From Octadecabacter sp. (GTDB lineage: Bacteria; Pseudomonadota; Alphaproteobacteria; Rhodobacterales; Rhodobacteraceae): DNA of 64,000 bases. The translations under genes were made by a program, and so were the position numbers. Under the pieces are notes generated by a model. It made no database searches, was not told the origin of the DNA, and was given only the letters and a program-made list of their open reading frames with translations. Below, in pieces: positions 42,176 to 51,831 of the stretch. The stretch is taken from positions 1 through 64,000 of the forward strand of contig JAGGNB010000113.1 in assembly GCA_017886375.1 (NCBI GenBank), given 5' to 3'. The stretch's first letter is position 1. Each line of letters starts with the position of its first letter.

Positions 42176-42994
42176 GATATGCCCCCTCGTCTCACTGACC
42201 GCGCCGCCTTGCAGCGCAATCGCGCCCGCGCCGATGCAATGTTTTTGCAAGCGACGGCGGCCGATGACGTTCATGAAAGACTTATTGAGGTTAACAGAAC
42301 CTTTACAGCACCGGCAGTTGTGACAGGTTTTCCAGATGCGTGGGCCGAATGGATGCCCAGCGCTACAATCGTGGAAGACAGCGAAACGCTCGATCTTCAT
42401 GAAGAGTCTCATGATCTAGTTATTCACGCGCTTTCACTACATTGGGCAGACGACCCTATCGGTCAGTTGGTGCAATGCCGCCGCGCGCTGAAACCCGACG
42501 GTTTACTTATTGCGACCCTGTTTGCCGGTCAGACCCTGCATGAATTGCGCAGCGTCCTCGCTGAAGCGGAAGTCGCACAAACCGGCGGGTTGTCACCGCG
42601 AATCCTACCAATGGGCGAGGTTCGCGATCTTGGAGGGTTGCTGCAACGAGCCGGTTTCGCCCTACCTGTCGCGGATATGATGCCACTGACTGTGACCTAC
42701 GACTCCCCGATTCACCTGATGCGTGATCTTCGGGCGATGGGTGAGGGCAACGCGATGCAACAGCGCCAACGCATGCCCACACGACGCAAGATTTTCGCCC
42801 AAGCGATGTCGCGTTACGAAGAGGCATTCAACATGGACGACGGCCGCATCCCTGCAACATTTGAAATTGCGACATTGACGGGTTGGGCCCCTGCCGACAG
42901 TCAGCAACAACCCCTGCGCCCAGGGTCTGCGAAACGTCGTCTTTCGGACGCGCTGGGCACCCAAGAAACACCACTTGATCGGTCCAATGATTGA
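42176..42994 (+). CDS. SAM-dependent methyltransferase-like protein (NDUFAF5/BioC-like); start between 42164 and 42176
   Basis: MDMPPRLTDRAALQRNRARA...HDLVIHALSLHWADDPIGQLVQCRRALKPDGLLIATLFAGQTLHELR. Confidence 0.82.
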   Translation, partial: DMPPRLTDRAALQRNRARADAMFLQATAADDVHERLIEVNRTFTAPAVVTGFPDAWAEWMPSATIVEDSETLDLHEESHDLVIHALSLHWADDPIGQLVQCRRALKPDGLLIATLFAGQTLHELRSVLAEAEVAQTGGLSPRILPMGEVRDLGGLLQRAGFALPVADMMPLTVTYDSPIHLMRDLRAMGEGNAMQQRQRMPTRRKIFAQAMSRYEEAFNMDDGRIPATFEIATLTGWAPADSQQQPLRPGSAKRRLSDALGTQETPLDRSND

Positions 42995-43053
42995 CGGTCT
43001 CCGTAGAACCGATAGACGAGTTTCATGAATAAGCACGAAAACGGGGTAGCCTA

Positions 43054-44121
43054 ATGTCTGACTTCAAATCTATTGATACTGCGCAATGTCCAGCACATGC
43101 GCCCGCCGATCACCCAAAAATGATGCCTGCAAAAGTTGGCGTTCTGCTGGCGAACCTCGGCACACCGGATGGGACCGACTATTGGTCCATGCGGCGCTAC
43201 TTAGGTGAATTCCTGAGCGATAAGCGCGTTGTGGACTATTCTGCATGGGTTTGGCAGCCACTGTTACAACTGGTGATCTTGACGAAACGTCCCTTTACCA
43301 GTGGTGCTGCCTATAAGAGCATCTGGAACGAAGAAGCCAACGAAAGCCCGCTTTTGACAATTACCAAACAGCAAACAGCGGCCATGAAGGACCAATTGAA
43401 AGCCGTGTACGGCGAAGATGTGATCGTCGATTTCTGCATGCGTTACGGCAACCCATCGACAGAAGTTAAGGTAAAAGAGATGATCGCGGCTGGATGCCAA
43501 AAGATCCTCTTTTTCCCGCTATATCCGCATTATGCCGGCGCAACGTCTGCCACTGCCAATGACCAGTTCTTTCGCGTCCTGATGAAAGAAAAATGGCAGC
43601 CCATCGCACGTATCGTTGAGCCATATTTTGAAGATGACGCCTATATCGACGCGCTCGCGCAATCGATTGAGACAGCATACGCAAAAGCCGACACAAAGCC
43701 CGAAGTCTTGGTCTGTTCGTACCACGGCGTTCCGGAGAGGTACCTGCGCGAGGGTGATCCTTATCATTGCCAATGTCAGAAAACGACACGCCTGCTAAAA
43801 GAGCGGCTGGGTTGGGACGACAGCCAGATTATCACCACATTCCAAAGCCGATTCGGTCCTGAAAAATGGCTACAGCCCTACACTGTCGAAGAAGTCGCGC
43901 GATTGGCAGAAAAGGGTCGAACAAACATCGCCGTCTGCGCGCCTGCGTTTTCCGCCGACTGCATCGAAACCTTGGAAGAAATCAACGAAGAGATCAAAGA
44001 GAGCTTTGAGCATGCAGGTGGCGAACACTTCACGTACATTCCATGCCTAAATGATAGCCCGGCACACATTGATGCGCTGTCCGGCATCGTTCGGCGCAAT
44101 TTACAGGGCTGGATCGACTAG
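43054..44121 (+). CDS. hemH: Ferrochelatase
   Basis: KVGVLLANLGTPDGTDYWSMRRYLGEFLSDKRVVD, CSYHGVPERYLREGDPYHCQCQKT. Confidence 0.96.
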   Translation: MSDFKSIDTAQCPAHAPADHPKMMPAKVGVLLANLGTPDGTDYWSMRRYLGEFLSDKRVVDYSAWVWQPLLQLVILTKRPFTSGAAYKSIWNEEANESPLLTITKQQTAAMKDQLKAVYGEDVIVDFCMRYGNPSTEVKVKEMIAAGCQKILFFPLYPHYAGATSATANDQFFRVLMKEKWQPIARIVEPYFEDDAYIDALAQSIETAYAKADTKPEVLVCSYHGVPERYLREGDPYHCQCQKTTRLLKERLGWDDSQIITTFQSRFGPEKWLQPYTVEEVARLAEKGRTNIAVCAPAFSADCIETLEEINEEIKESFEHAGGEHFTYIPCLNDSPAHIDALSGIVRRNLQGWID

Positions 44122-44157
44122 GTCCAATCGCCTATTGAATCCTGCCCCAAAACAAAA

Positions 44158-44179
44158 GGCCGCCCCCGAAGGAGCGGCC
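44158..44179. terminator. Terminator hairpin at 3' end of small-protein copy 1 (also downstream of hemH)
   Basis: GGCCGCCCCCGAAGGAGCGGCC, minus-strand T-rich tail (CTTTTGTTTT). Confidence 0.75.
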
Positions 44180-44206
44180 CTTTGCATCGTAATTGAAGTG
44201 TAAGGC

Positions 44207-44398
44207 TTAGTCAGCCAAAGCAGCAGCAATCAAAACAACCAAGATCAGTGGAATGATCAGGCCTGCGGAAGAAGAAGAACCAGCGGTCTCTTCCATAACG
44301 ACAACAGGTGCCATTTCCATTACTGGCTCAGCCATGTTACCAGCGAAAGCAGTAGAAGCGGCGCCAGCGAATGCAGCAGCAAGTGCGAATTTTTTCAT
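44207..44398 (-). CDS. 63-aa secreted/membrane small protein, copy 1
   Basis: MKKFALAAAFAGAASTAFAGNMAEPVMEMAPVVVMEETAGSSSSAGLIIPLILVVLIAAALAD; signal peptide plus C-terminal TM. Confidence 0.85.
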   Translation of the reverse strand: MKKFALAAAFAGAASTAFAGNMAEPVMEMAPVVVMEETAGSSSSAGLIIPLILVVLIAAALAD

Positions 44399-44597
44399 TT
44401 TATTTCTCCAGTTGATGGCCCACGGCGAAGTCGGTGAGGCGTTAGCTATGGACGCTTAATTTAGTCCTCAGGCAACAAAAAACCACGAAATCGGCTCAAA
44501 AGCAAATCCAGAGTCAAGCATCGCGAGTCCATTTTGGTAGCCGATGCGCTATGGACACAACTGCCACGGTACCAAAAAGGCCCCTGAAAAATGAAAA

Positions 44598-44619
44598 GGC
44601 CGCCCCCGAAAGGACGGCC
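44598..44619. terminator. Terminator hairpin at 3' end of small-protein copy 2
   Basis: GGCCGCCCCCGAAAGGACGGCC followed by minus-strand T-rich sequence. Confidence 0.75.
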
Positions 44620-44646
44620 TTTTGCATCGTAATTGAAGTGTAAGGC

Positions 44647-44838
44647 TTAGTCAGCCAAAGCAGCAGCAATCAAAACAACCAAGATCAGTGGAATGATCAG
44701 GCCTGCGGAAGAAGAAGAACCAGCGGTCTCTTCCATAACGACAACAGGTGCCATTTCCATTACTGGCTCAGCCATGTTACCAGCGAAAGCAGTAGAAGCG
44801 GCGCCAGCGAATGCAGCAGCAAGTGCGAATTTTTTCAT
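44647..44838 (-). CDS. 63-aa secreted/membrane small protein, copy 2 (start trimmed from 44895)
   Basis: Protein and coding DNA identical to copy 1 at 44207..44398. Confidence 0.85.
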   Translation of the reverse strand: MKKFALAAAFAGAASTAFAGNMAEPVMEMAPVVVMEETAGSSSSAGLIIPLILVVLIAAALAD

Positions 44839-44987
44839 TTTATTTCTCCAAGTTATTGCCCACGGCAAAATTAGTGAGGTGTAAGCCATGGGCACCCAAG
44901 ACTTCCCTCTTCGATTCCCAAATCACGAATACACATCCATTGCAAAGATATAAGTAGGTAAAGCGCCACAACTTCGGCGCGATGTCG

Positions 44988-45535
44988 TCAAATCAGCAAC
45001 ACTTGTGTGCCAACATCTGTCATCCTGAAGAGTTCGGAAATGTGCTCATTGCAAAGGCCAATGCAGCCGTTTGACGAACGACGTCCGATTTTGCATGTGT
45101 CGTGGGTGCCATAAATCCGTTAGTAGGTCCAAGACAAATAAAGTGCGTGCGTTCCAAGCGGGTTATCTGCGCCAGGGCCAACAAATTCAGGCCATTCGGG
45201 GTTTCTCTCAAGCATTGACGGTGTCGGGCGCCAGCTTGTTCCTTCAACCCTACGCACAACTTCTGTGCAGCCTTTTCGGGTCAAGTCAGCGGTCAGCGGC
45301 ACGGACGTTGGGTCTGAATTTCAATAGTGTAGCGCACGCGACTGGATATCAACGAGGATCGCGCCGCCGTTAAGATTGCTAAAGTATGGCTGCCAGTCAA
45401 GTATCTGGAAACTCGACACATTCCGGATGATCGTTTGGAAAATGTCATTCTCAATCTCAGTCGTATTTTCAGTTTGTGCGACAGCACCCGTGCCGATGGT
45501 GGCAGCGGATGTGACCAAAAAGTACGACGGTTGAG
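44988..45535 (-). pseudogene. L,D-transpeptidase (YkuD/ErfK type) pseudogene
   Basis: One frame reads RNVSSFQILDWQPYFSNLNGGAILVDIQSRALHY*NSDPTSVPLTADLTRKGCTEVVRRVEGTSWRPTPSMLERNPEWPEFVGPGADNPLGTHALYLSWTY*RIYGTHDTCKIGRRSSNGCIGLCNEHISELFRMTDVGTQVLLI*; stops at 45321-45323 and 45120-45122; probable 1-nt frameshift near 45518. Confidence 0.85.
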
Positions 45536-45721
45536 TGTGCTAAAGGTAGATTTTGTAATGGGTCTATACCCCATTCAGTTTCATAAAATCACATGCCTGA
45601 TATGATGCATTTATCGCGCTAACAAATCAGACTGATGATATTTGGGCCGCTTCACGCCGATGTGGGTTTGAAACGTAACGCCTGAGCGGGTATGGCAAAA
45701 GAAATCGATAAGGGTTCTCAT

Positions 45722-46282
45722 ATGCTTCGTCGTTCATTTATTCTTGGTTCTTTGGCCTTTGGTCTGGCTGCCTGTGGTGGCGCGCCTGTGGCGACGATCG
45801 GCCCTGACGGGCTCCCGCTGCCACAAGTCTACCGAATTGGGCCGCAAGACGCCGATGACATCCAGTTCCGTATGCTTGACGGGTTAAATGCACTGCGCGA
45901 CGCCTCTGGTGCCCAACCGGTACGGCCAAACGCACAATTGAACGCCGCAGCAGCAACGCATTCCCGCGATATGTCCGTGCAAAACCGCCCTTGGCATTTT
46001 GGCTCTGATGGATCGTCCCCAATCGATCGCCTACGGCGCGTCGGCTACAGCGGGTCCTTGACCGGCGAAACCATTTCCGAAACCTATGAGACCGAACTTG
46101 AAACGCTCGGCGCGTGGATGCGCCAGCCCGACACGCGGGCTGTTCTGCTGGATACCGATGCAACGGACATGGGTATTGCTTGGTTCCAGGAAGGCAACGG
46201 AAAGATTTGGTGGACGTTGGTTATGGCCGATTCAAACCGGCGCGGGATCATCGCGCAAGAAAATCCCATCCCTTTGCAATAA
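45722..46282 (+). CDS. CAP-domain (SCP/PR1-like) lipoprotein
   Basis: MLRRSFILGSLAFGLAACGG lipobox; LNAAAATHSRDMSVQNRPWHFGSDGSSPIDRLRRVGYSGSLTGETISE. Confidence 0.85.
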   Translation: MLRRSFILGSLAFGLAACGGAPVATIGPDGLPLPQVYRIGPQDADDIQFRMLDGLNALRDASGAQPVRPNAQLNAAAATHSRDMSVQNRPWHFGSDGSSPIDRLRRVGYSGSLTGETISETYETELETLGAWMRQPDTRAVLLDTDATDMGIAWFQEGNGKIWWTLVMADSNRRGIIAQENPIPLQ

Positions 46283-46304
46283 GCGTTGGCCGTTAGAACA
46301 ACGC

Positions 46305-46796
46305 CTAGGCGTACATGAAAATTGGCGTTCCGACATTTACCATCGCATAGATGTCTTCCATCTCACGGTCCTTCACGGCAAGACAACCAGCCGTCCAATC
46401 ATCGCGATTGAGCGATGGTCGAGGTGTTCCGTGGATAAAGATGTCCCCACCAGGTGACTTACCCATCGCATGGGCGCGGGCGCGGTCTGCGGCGTTCGGG
46501 TACGAAATACCGATCGACAGGTAGAAACTGCTGTTTGGATTTTTACGGTCGATATAATACGCACCTTCCGGTGTCCGCCCATCGCCTTCGACTTCCTTAT
46601 GACCAGATGGCGCGAAGCCAAGTTCAAAGTCATACTGCTCAAGCACCTTGTTGTTGTTCAATAGGAACATCTTTCGGCGACCCTTTTGAACCACGACACT
46701 GGTCACGGCAGGTCCAGTATAGACACGAAACTTGTTTGAACAGGCCGTCAGGGCAAAAAGTGCCGCAATGCTGGTGAATGTTCTTCGGTTCATCAT
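46305..46796 (-). CDS. L,D-transpeptidase family protein (YafK-like), intact, lipobox-like signal
   Basis: RRTFTSIAALFALTACSN; GDGRTPEGAYYIDRKNPNSSFYLSIGISYPN; GDIFIHGTPRP; DDWTAGCLAVKDREMEDIY. Confidence 0.88.
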   Translation of the reverse strand: MMNRRTFTSIAALFALTACSNKFRVYTGPAVTSVVVQKGRRKMFLLNNNKVLEQYDFELGFAPSGHKEVEGDGRTPEGAYYIDRKNPNSSFYLSIGISYPNAADRARAHAMGKSPGGDIFIHGTPRPSLNRDDWTAGCLAVKDREMEDIYAMVNVGTPIFMYA

Positions 46797-46894
46797 TAAA
46801 ACTGCCCCAATCGGTCCTTTGTTAAACTTGACCTTTTGAACGCTTGATTAACGCAGGTTTGTTCAATGTCCTAGATATTATCGCGGCTGCGCAG

Positions 46895-48097
46895 TCACGA
46901 CCGGGTGAACGACCCGACAAGTTCAACATGTGGCGACCAGCGAAACTGATCAACGATATCGATCCAGTGCAGCGTAAATCCTGCAGCAACCAGTGCCGCC
47001 GCATCACGCGAGAACGTCACCGGATTACACGACACCATTGCGACGGCCCGAACCTTTGAAGCGCAAAGTGTCGCGATCTGCGCATCGGCCCCGGCACGGG
47101 GCGGGTCAAGAACGGCAAGATCAAAGCGCTTCAGCTCATCAGGTTCCAGCGGGCGGCGATACAGATCGCGGGTCTCGGTTGTTACTGTCTTTAGACCCTT
47201 GGCATGACGCCAGCCACGATCCAGCGATTCCAACATATCAGAGCTGCTTTCGACGGCATGAACTTCAGCAACTTGCGCAAGTGACAGGGCAATGGTGCCC
47301 GCGCCAGCAAACAAATCAACGCAGCGTTTCGCCCCCGTTGCCGTTTCTAAAACAGCGGAAACGAGCGATTTTTCGCCTTCACGCGTTGCTTGCAGGAATG
47401 CGCCCGCAGGGGGTTCAACACGGGTATTGCCGAACTCCTGATCCGGTGCCTTGCGGGTCACAACAACTTCTTCGTTCCACGCCAACCGTGCCAGATTATG
47501 CGCTTCAGCCAATGCCGCCAATTCGATCCGAAGCTGTCCAGTCAATTCGCGATCTGTCTCAACCATAACATCCAACCCGCCAAGGCTATCCGTCACCGTC
47601 AGGTTGACCTCAGACTTGCGCGACGCCGCGATGATGGTCAGCGCCTCAAGTGCTGGGAATCCAGCGCGGATCGCTGGCAGCAACAGCTGGCAATCTGGAA
47701 TATCAATCAAAGCATCTGAGGCTTTCGCATGAAATCCGACCATCGCGCCTTTTTTCGTGCGCCGTCCCGACAAACGCGCACGTCGGCGGCTTTGCGCCGG
47801 AGATGTGTGGATCGTGCGAAACGGGAACGGCAAATCACGTGCCGTCATCGCGCGTTCAACGATCTTAGTCTTCCACGCTGCAACAAAATCGTCTGACGCG
47901 TGCTGCATCGTACAGCCACCACAGCTTTTGAAATGACGGCAGGGTGGCTTAACACGATCCGCAACGGGCGTGATGATACGCGCGGTGCCATCTGGCAGCG
48001 GCTCAACTTCTTCGCCGGGCAAAACCCGTTCCAGATGTGTGCCATCTGCCAGTTGACCAAGCCCTGCTTGATTAAGCCGTTCTACTATCTGACCCAT
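46895..48097 (-). CDS. Class I SAM-dependent RNA (uracil-5) methyltransferase, RumA/TrmA-like with Fe-S cysteines
   Basis: CRHFKSCGGCTMQHASDDFVAAWK, CVDLFAGAGTIALSLAQ, DPPRAGADAQI, AMVSCNPVTFSRDAAAL. Confidence 0.9.
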   Translation of the reverse strand: MGQIVERLNQAGLGQLADGTHLERVLPGEEVEPLPDGTARIITPVADRVKPPCRHFKSCGGCTMQHASDDFVAAWKTKIVERAMTARDLPFPFRTIHTSPAQSRRRARLSGRRTKKGAMVGFHAKASDALIDIPDCQLLLPAIRAGFPALEALTIIAASRKSEVNLTVTDSLGGLDVMVETDRELTGQLRIELAALAEAHNLARLAWNEEVVVTRKAPDQEFGNTRVEPPAGAFLQATREGEKSLVSAVLETATGAKRCVDLFAGAGTIALSLAQVAEVHAVESSSDMLESLDRGWRHAKGLKTVTTETRDLYRRPLEPDELKRFDLAVLDPPRAGADAQIATLCASKVRAVAMVSCNPVTFSRDAAALVAAGFTLHWIDIVDQFRWSPHVELVGSFTRS

Positions 48098-49948
48098 TTA
48101 TTCCGCCGCATCTTTCGTGCTGTCGAACCCACCGGATTGGCGATTCCAATATCGTGCATAGGTTCCTGCGCGTTTCAGCAGGTCCTCATGCGCTCCTTCT
48201 TCCACAATGCGCCCTTCTTCCAGCACAATAATGCGGTCCATACCCGAAATCGTTGAAAGACGGTGGGCGATTGCCACAACCGTCTTGCCGTCCATTGCAC
48301 GATCCAGCGCAATCTGGATCGCAGCCTCAACTTCGCTATCGAGCGCGGATGTCGCTTCGTCCAGCACCAAGATCGGCGCGTCTTTCAACATGGCGCGGGC
48401 TAGTGCAATCCGTTGGCGCTGACCACCGGAAAGTTTCACCCCCCGTTCCCCTAAGTGCGCGTCATATCCCCCGCGACCCACATTGTCGCGAAGGTCGCCG
48501 ATAAAATCATGGGCTTCGGCCTTCCCCGCCGCAGCAATCATCTGTGCATCTGTCGCATCGGGGCGTCCATAAATGATGTTGTCACGTGCCGATCGGTTGA
48601 ACATCGCAGTTTCCTGCGTGACCATTCCGATGGCAGCGCGCAGGCTGTCTTGTGTCACGCCACGCACGGCCTGCCCGTCAATCAGAACATCACCGTTCTC
48701 GGGATCATATAACCGCAACAGCAGCGCCACGAGCGTGGATTTACCAGCTCCAGACGCCCCCACAATGCCGAGCTTTTCGCCCGCTTTGATCGTCAGATTA
48801 ATGCCACCGATCCCGCCTGCCGCACCGCCATATTGAAATGACACGTCGCGAAATTCAATTTCAGCCGCGGTCACATTGATTGGCTTTGCATCTACATTGT
48901 CGGTCAATTGATGCGGCGGGGTCAGGGTCTTCATGCCATCCTCAACCTCTCCGATGTGGCTGAACACTGCCATCAGAACAAAGCTGACCCATCCAGTCAT
49001 TTGACTAAGCCGAATTGACACCGCGCCGATGGCTGCAAGATCGCCAGGTGTGACACCAGCATCGCGCCAAGACAGCCCGAAACCCACCATCGCCAACGGC
49101 AAAATCCCCGCAAGTGTGATGAGGCCAAAGCGGAACAGCGTTGCGACCTCCCCGTAGGCGAGCGCCCGACCACGCAGGTCTTGCATCGCGCTTTGGGCGG
49201 CATCGGATTCATGAAGCGTGCCCGCAAACAATTTGACAGTTTTGATGTTGGTGATCGTGTCGACAACCTGTCCTGTCAGCATCGCGGCCGCGCCTGCGCG
49301 TGCCTTTGATCGTGACCGAATGCGGGGCAGGAAAATCCAGAGAAAGACAACATAGCTCATGATCCAGAACGCCAGCACAATCAGCAGACGGGCATCGATG
49401 GTCATGATAAGAAACGCTGTGCCAATAACCGTCGCCAGCGCGAACAGAACCGCGTTCACCGTTTCAATGACCGTTTCAGTAATTGACCGCGCCACCTGCA
49501 TTTGCTTTTGCGCAATGCGCCCCGCGAAATCATTGTCAAAGAACGTGACCGCCTGTCCCAGTGTCCAGCGGTGCAAACGGCCGACAACCAGCGTGAACAG
49601 GTTTGGCCCAACCACGACGGACTGAAATGACGCCGACAATCCGAAGAGTGCGGGGCGCAAAACCATCAACAACACGACGGCGCCAATCAGCAACCCGGCG
49701 CTGTCGCCAATGGGCTGCGTTGACGCCGCGATGTCCACGACTTGCCCCAACAGGAACATCGCCAAAACTTCGGTCGCGCCCGCCAATGCGGATATAAATG
49801 CAGCCAGCCCAATAACGCGCCACGCGCCAGACAGCGCCCAGTTGAAGAACCGCGCGAGGGTATCTGGCGGTGGGCCATCGGCCTCCATTCGGCTGTCGAT
49901 CAGATTGCCAAGGCGTTTGATCATCTGTTGATACCGCGTTGCAATCAT
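48098..49948 (-). CDS. ABC exporter half-transporter (MsbA-like)
   Basis: TM domain plus GASGAGKSTLVALLLRLYDPENGDVLIDG...LSGGQRQRIALARAMLKDAPILVLDEATSALDS. Confidence 0.93.
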   Translation of the reverse strand: MIATRYQQMIKRLGNLIDSRMEADGPPPDTLARFFNWALSGAWRVIGLAAFISALAGATEVLAMFLLGQVVDIAASTQPIGDSAGLLIGAVVLLMVLRPALFGLSASFQSVVVGPNLFTLVVGRLHRWTLGQAVTFFDNDFAGRIAQKQMQVARSITETVIETVNAVLFALATVIGTAFLIMTIDARLLIVLAFWIMSYVVFLWIFLPRIRSRSKARAGAAAMLTGQVVDTITNIKTVKLFAGTLHESDAAQSAMQDLRGRALAYGEVATLFRFGLITLAGILPLAMVGFGLSWRDAGVTPGDLAAIGAVSIRLSQMTGWVSFVLMAVFSHIGEVEDGMKTLTPPHQLTDNVDAKPINVTAAEIEFRDVSFQYGGAAGGIGGINLTIKAGEKLGIVGASGAGKSTLVALLLRLYDPENGDVLIDGQAVRGVTQDSLRAAIGMVTQETAMFNRSARDNIIYGRPDATDAQMIAAAGKAEAHDFIGDLRDNVGRGGYDAHLGERGVKLSGGQRQRIALARAMLKDAPILVLDEATSALDSEVEAAIQIALDRAMDGKTVVAIAHRLSTISGMDRIIVLEEGRIVEEGAHEDLLKRAGTYARYWNRQSGGFDSTKDAAE

Positions 49949-51792
49949 TGCGCGGCCTCAATTTCTGTACCGATAAAACCACCGGATTGACGCGCCCAGA
50001 AGCCGGCATATTGCCCATTCAGCGCGAGCAGCGTGTCGTGTGTTCCGTCTTCAACGACTTTGCCACCGTCCATCACTACGATCCTGTCCATCTGCGAAAT
50101 CGTCGACAGCCGGTGCGCGATAGCGATGACAGTTTTGCCATCCATCAGGGCTTTCAACGTCTTCTGGATCGTCGCCTCAACCTCGGAATCAAGCGCTGAC
50201 GTCGCCTCGTCCAGCAATAGGATAGGCGCATCTTTCAGGATCACGCGCGCCAGCGTGATGCGTTGGCGCTGCCCACCTGACAGCTTCACACCGCGTTCAC
50301 CGACTTGGGCATCAAAGCCTTTGCGACCTTGTCCGTCTTCAAGATCAAGAATGAAATCATAGGCTTCGGCTTGTTTTGCCGCTGCGATCACCTGTGCGTC
50401 TGACGCGCTTGGATTTCCATACAGAATGTTGTCGCGCACGGACCGATGCAGGAGGGAGCTTTCCTGTTGTACCATGCCGATCGCTTGCCGCAGGGAGTCC
50501 TGACTGACCCCTGCGATGTCCTGACCATCAATCAAGATACGTCCGGATTCTGCATCGTAAAATCGCAATAGGAGCTTAACCAGTGTCGATTTTCCTGCGC
50601 CGGACCGCCCAACCAAACCTATCTTTTCACCCGGTGCAACCGTCAGGGTTAGGTTGTCGATCCCACCAGACGCACGCCCGTAATGATGGCTCAAGGATTG
50701 GATATCCAAGCCGCCGCCAAGAACCTGCAGTGGCTTGGCGTCCGTCGCATCGGTCAACGTGATCGGTTGGGCAATCGTCTCCATGCCCTCGGAAATAACG
50801 CCAAGATTTTGGAACAGGTTCGTCACTGCCCACATGATCCAACCTGTCATCGAATTGAGCCTTAGGGTTAACGCCGCAGCAGCAGCAACGATACCCGCCG
50901 TCGCTAAGCCGCCCGACCAGAGCCACAGTGCCCAACCAACAACCGACACAATCAAGATGCCGTTCAGCAAGACAAGCGATACATCCATAATTGAGAAAAG
51001 CCGCATTTCGCGTTGCAGGGCTGAGCGCGTGTTTTCAATCGCCTCACGTGCATAGTTGATTTCGCGATCATGGTGCGCAAACATTTTGACGGAATGGATG
51101 TTGGTATAGCTGTCCACAACGCGGCCCGTTACCTCAGACCTTGCATCAGAAGATGCCTTGGCCGCGGGGCCGACGCGGCGAACTGTCCAACGCATCAGGA
51201 CGATGTAAAGCGCGAACCAAATCACCAGCGGCAGCAACAACCGCGGATCGGCACCCATCAATAGAACACCCGCGCCAATGATATACGCGAGCGAGAATGT
51301 CACCGCGTCAAACGCTTGAAACGCGACCTCACCAGCTGCGGGTGGTGTCTGCATAATACGGTTGGCGATGCGGCCCGCAAAGTCATTTTCAAACCAACCA
51401 ACAGACTGGCGCAACACGTGGCGATGTGCGCGCCAACGCACGATAGTCCCAAAATTTGGAATGATTGACTGGTTCAAAAGGGCAACGTCGATGATCTGCA
51501 AGAGTGGGCGCAACGTGAGCAGGAAGACCGCAACAAAGAAGAATTCCAATCCATGGTCAGCCCACACGGATTCTTCGGACCCGGGTGCGATCAGATCGAT
51601 AAGACGACCCATGTAGGAAATCAGCCAAATCTCAACTGTTGCAACGATGACGGACATGATTCCAGCAGCCCAGAACACCCGTTTGAACGGGCGCACGTAG
51701 GTTAACAGGAACGGCCAAAGGCGCGTTGGCGGGACGTCGTCCTCGGCATACGCCTCATACGGGTCAACAAGATTTTCAAAGAAGCGAAACAC
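49945..51792 (-). CDS. ABC exporter half-transporter (MsbA-like), overlapping partner
   Basis: GRSGAGKSTLVKLLLRFYDAESGRILIDG...LSGGQRQRITLARVILKDAPILLLDEATSALDS; 4-nt overlap with next gene. Confidence 0.93.
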   Translation of the reverse strand: MFRFFENLVDPYEAYAEDDVPPTRLWPFLLTYVRPFKRVFWAAGIMSVIVATVEIWLISYMGRLIDLIAPGSEESVWADHGLEFFFVAVFLLTLRPLLQIIDVALLNQSIIPNFGTIVRWRAHRHVLRQSVGWFENDFAGRIANRIMQTPPAAGEVAFQAFDAVTFSLAYIIGAGVLLMGADPRLLLPLVIWFALYIVLMRWTVRRVGPAAKASSDARSEVTGRVVDSYTNIHSVKMFAHHDREINYAREAIENTRSALQREMRLFSIMDVSLVLLNGILIVSVVGWALWLWSGGLATAGIVAAAAALTLRLNSMTGWIMWAVTNLFQNLGVISEGMETIAQPITLTDATDAKPLQVLGGGLDIQSLSHHYGRASGGIDNLTLTVAPGEKIGLVGRSGAGKSTLVKLLLRFYDAESGRILIDGQDIAGVSQDSLRQAIGMVQQESSLLHRSVRDNILYGNPSASDAQVIAAAKQAEAYDFILDLEDGQGRKGFDAQVGERGVKLSGGQRQRITLARVILKDAPILLLDEATSALDSEVEATIQKTLKALMDGKTVIAIAHRLSTISQMDRIVVMDGGKVVEDGTHDTLLALNGQYAGFWARQSGGFIGTEIEAAQ

Positions 51793-51831
51793 GGCAGGTT
51801 CCTTTCCCTAGCCGATATAGACCGGATTACG

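Larger units (their letters stand above)
44181..44850. repeat. Tandem direct duplication: 230-bp identical blocks 44181-44410 and 44621-44850, 440-bp period
   Basis: Block-by-block comparison shows no differences within the 230 bp; flanks diverge. Confidence 0.95.

Noticed and set aside
45071-45373. 100-aa + strand ORF over the L,D-transpeptidase remnant
   Set aside because: The opposite strand clearly encodes the decayed enzyme.
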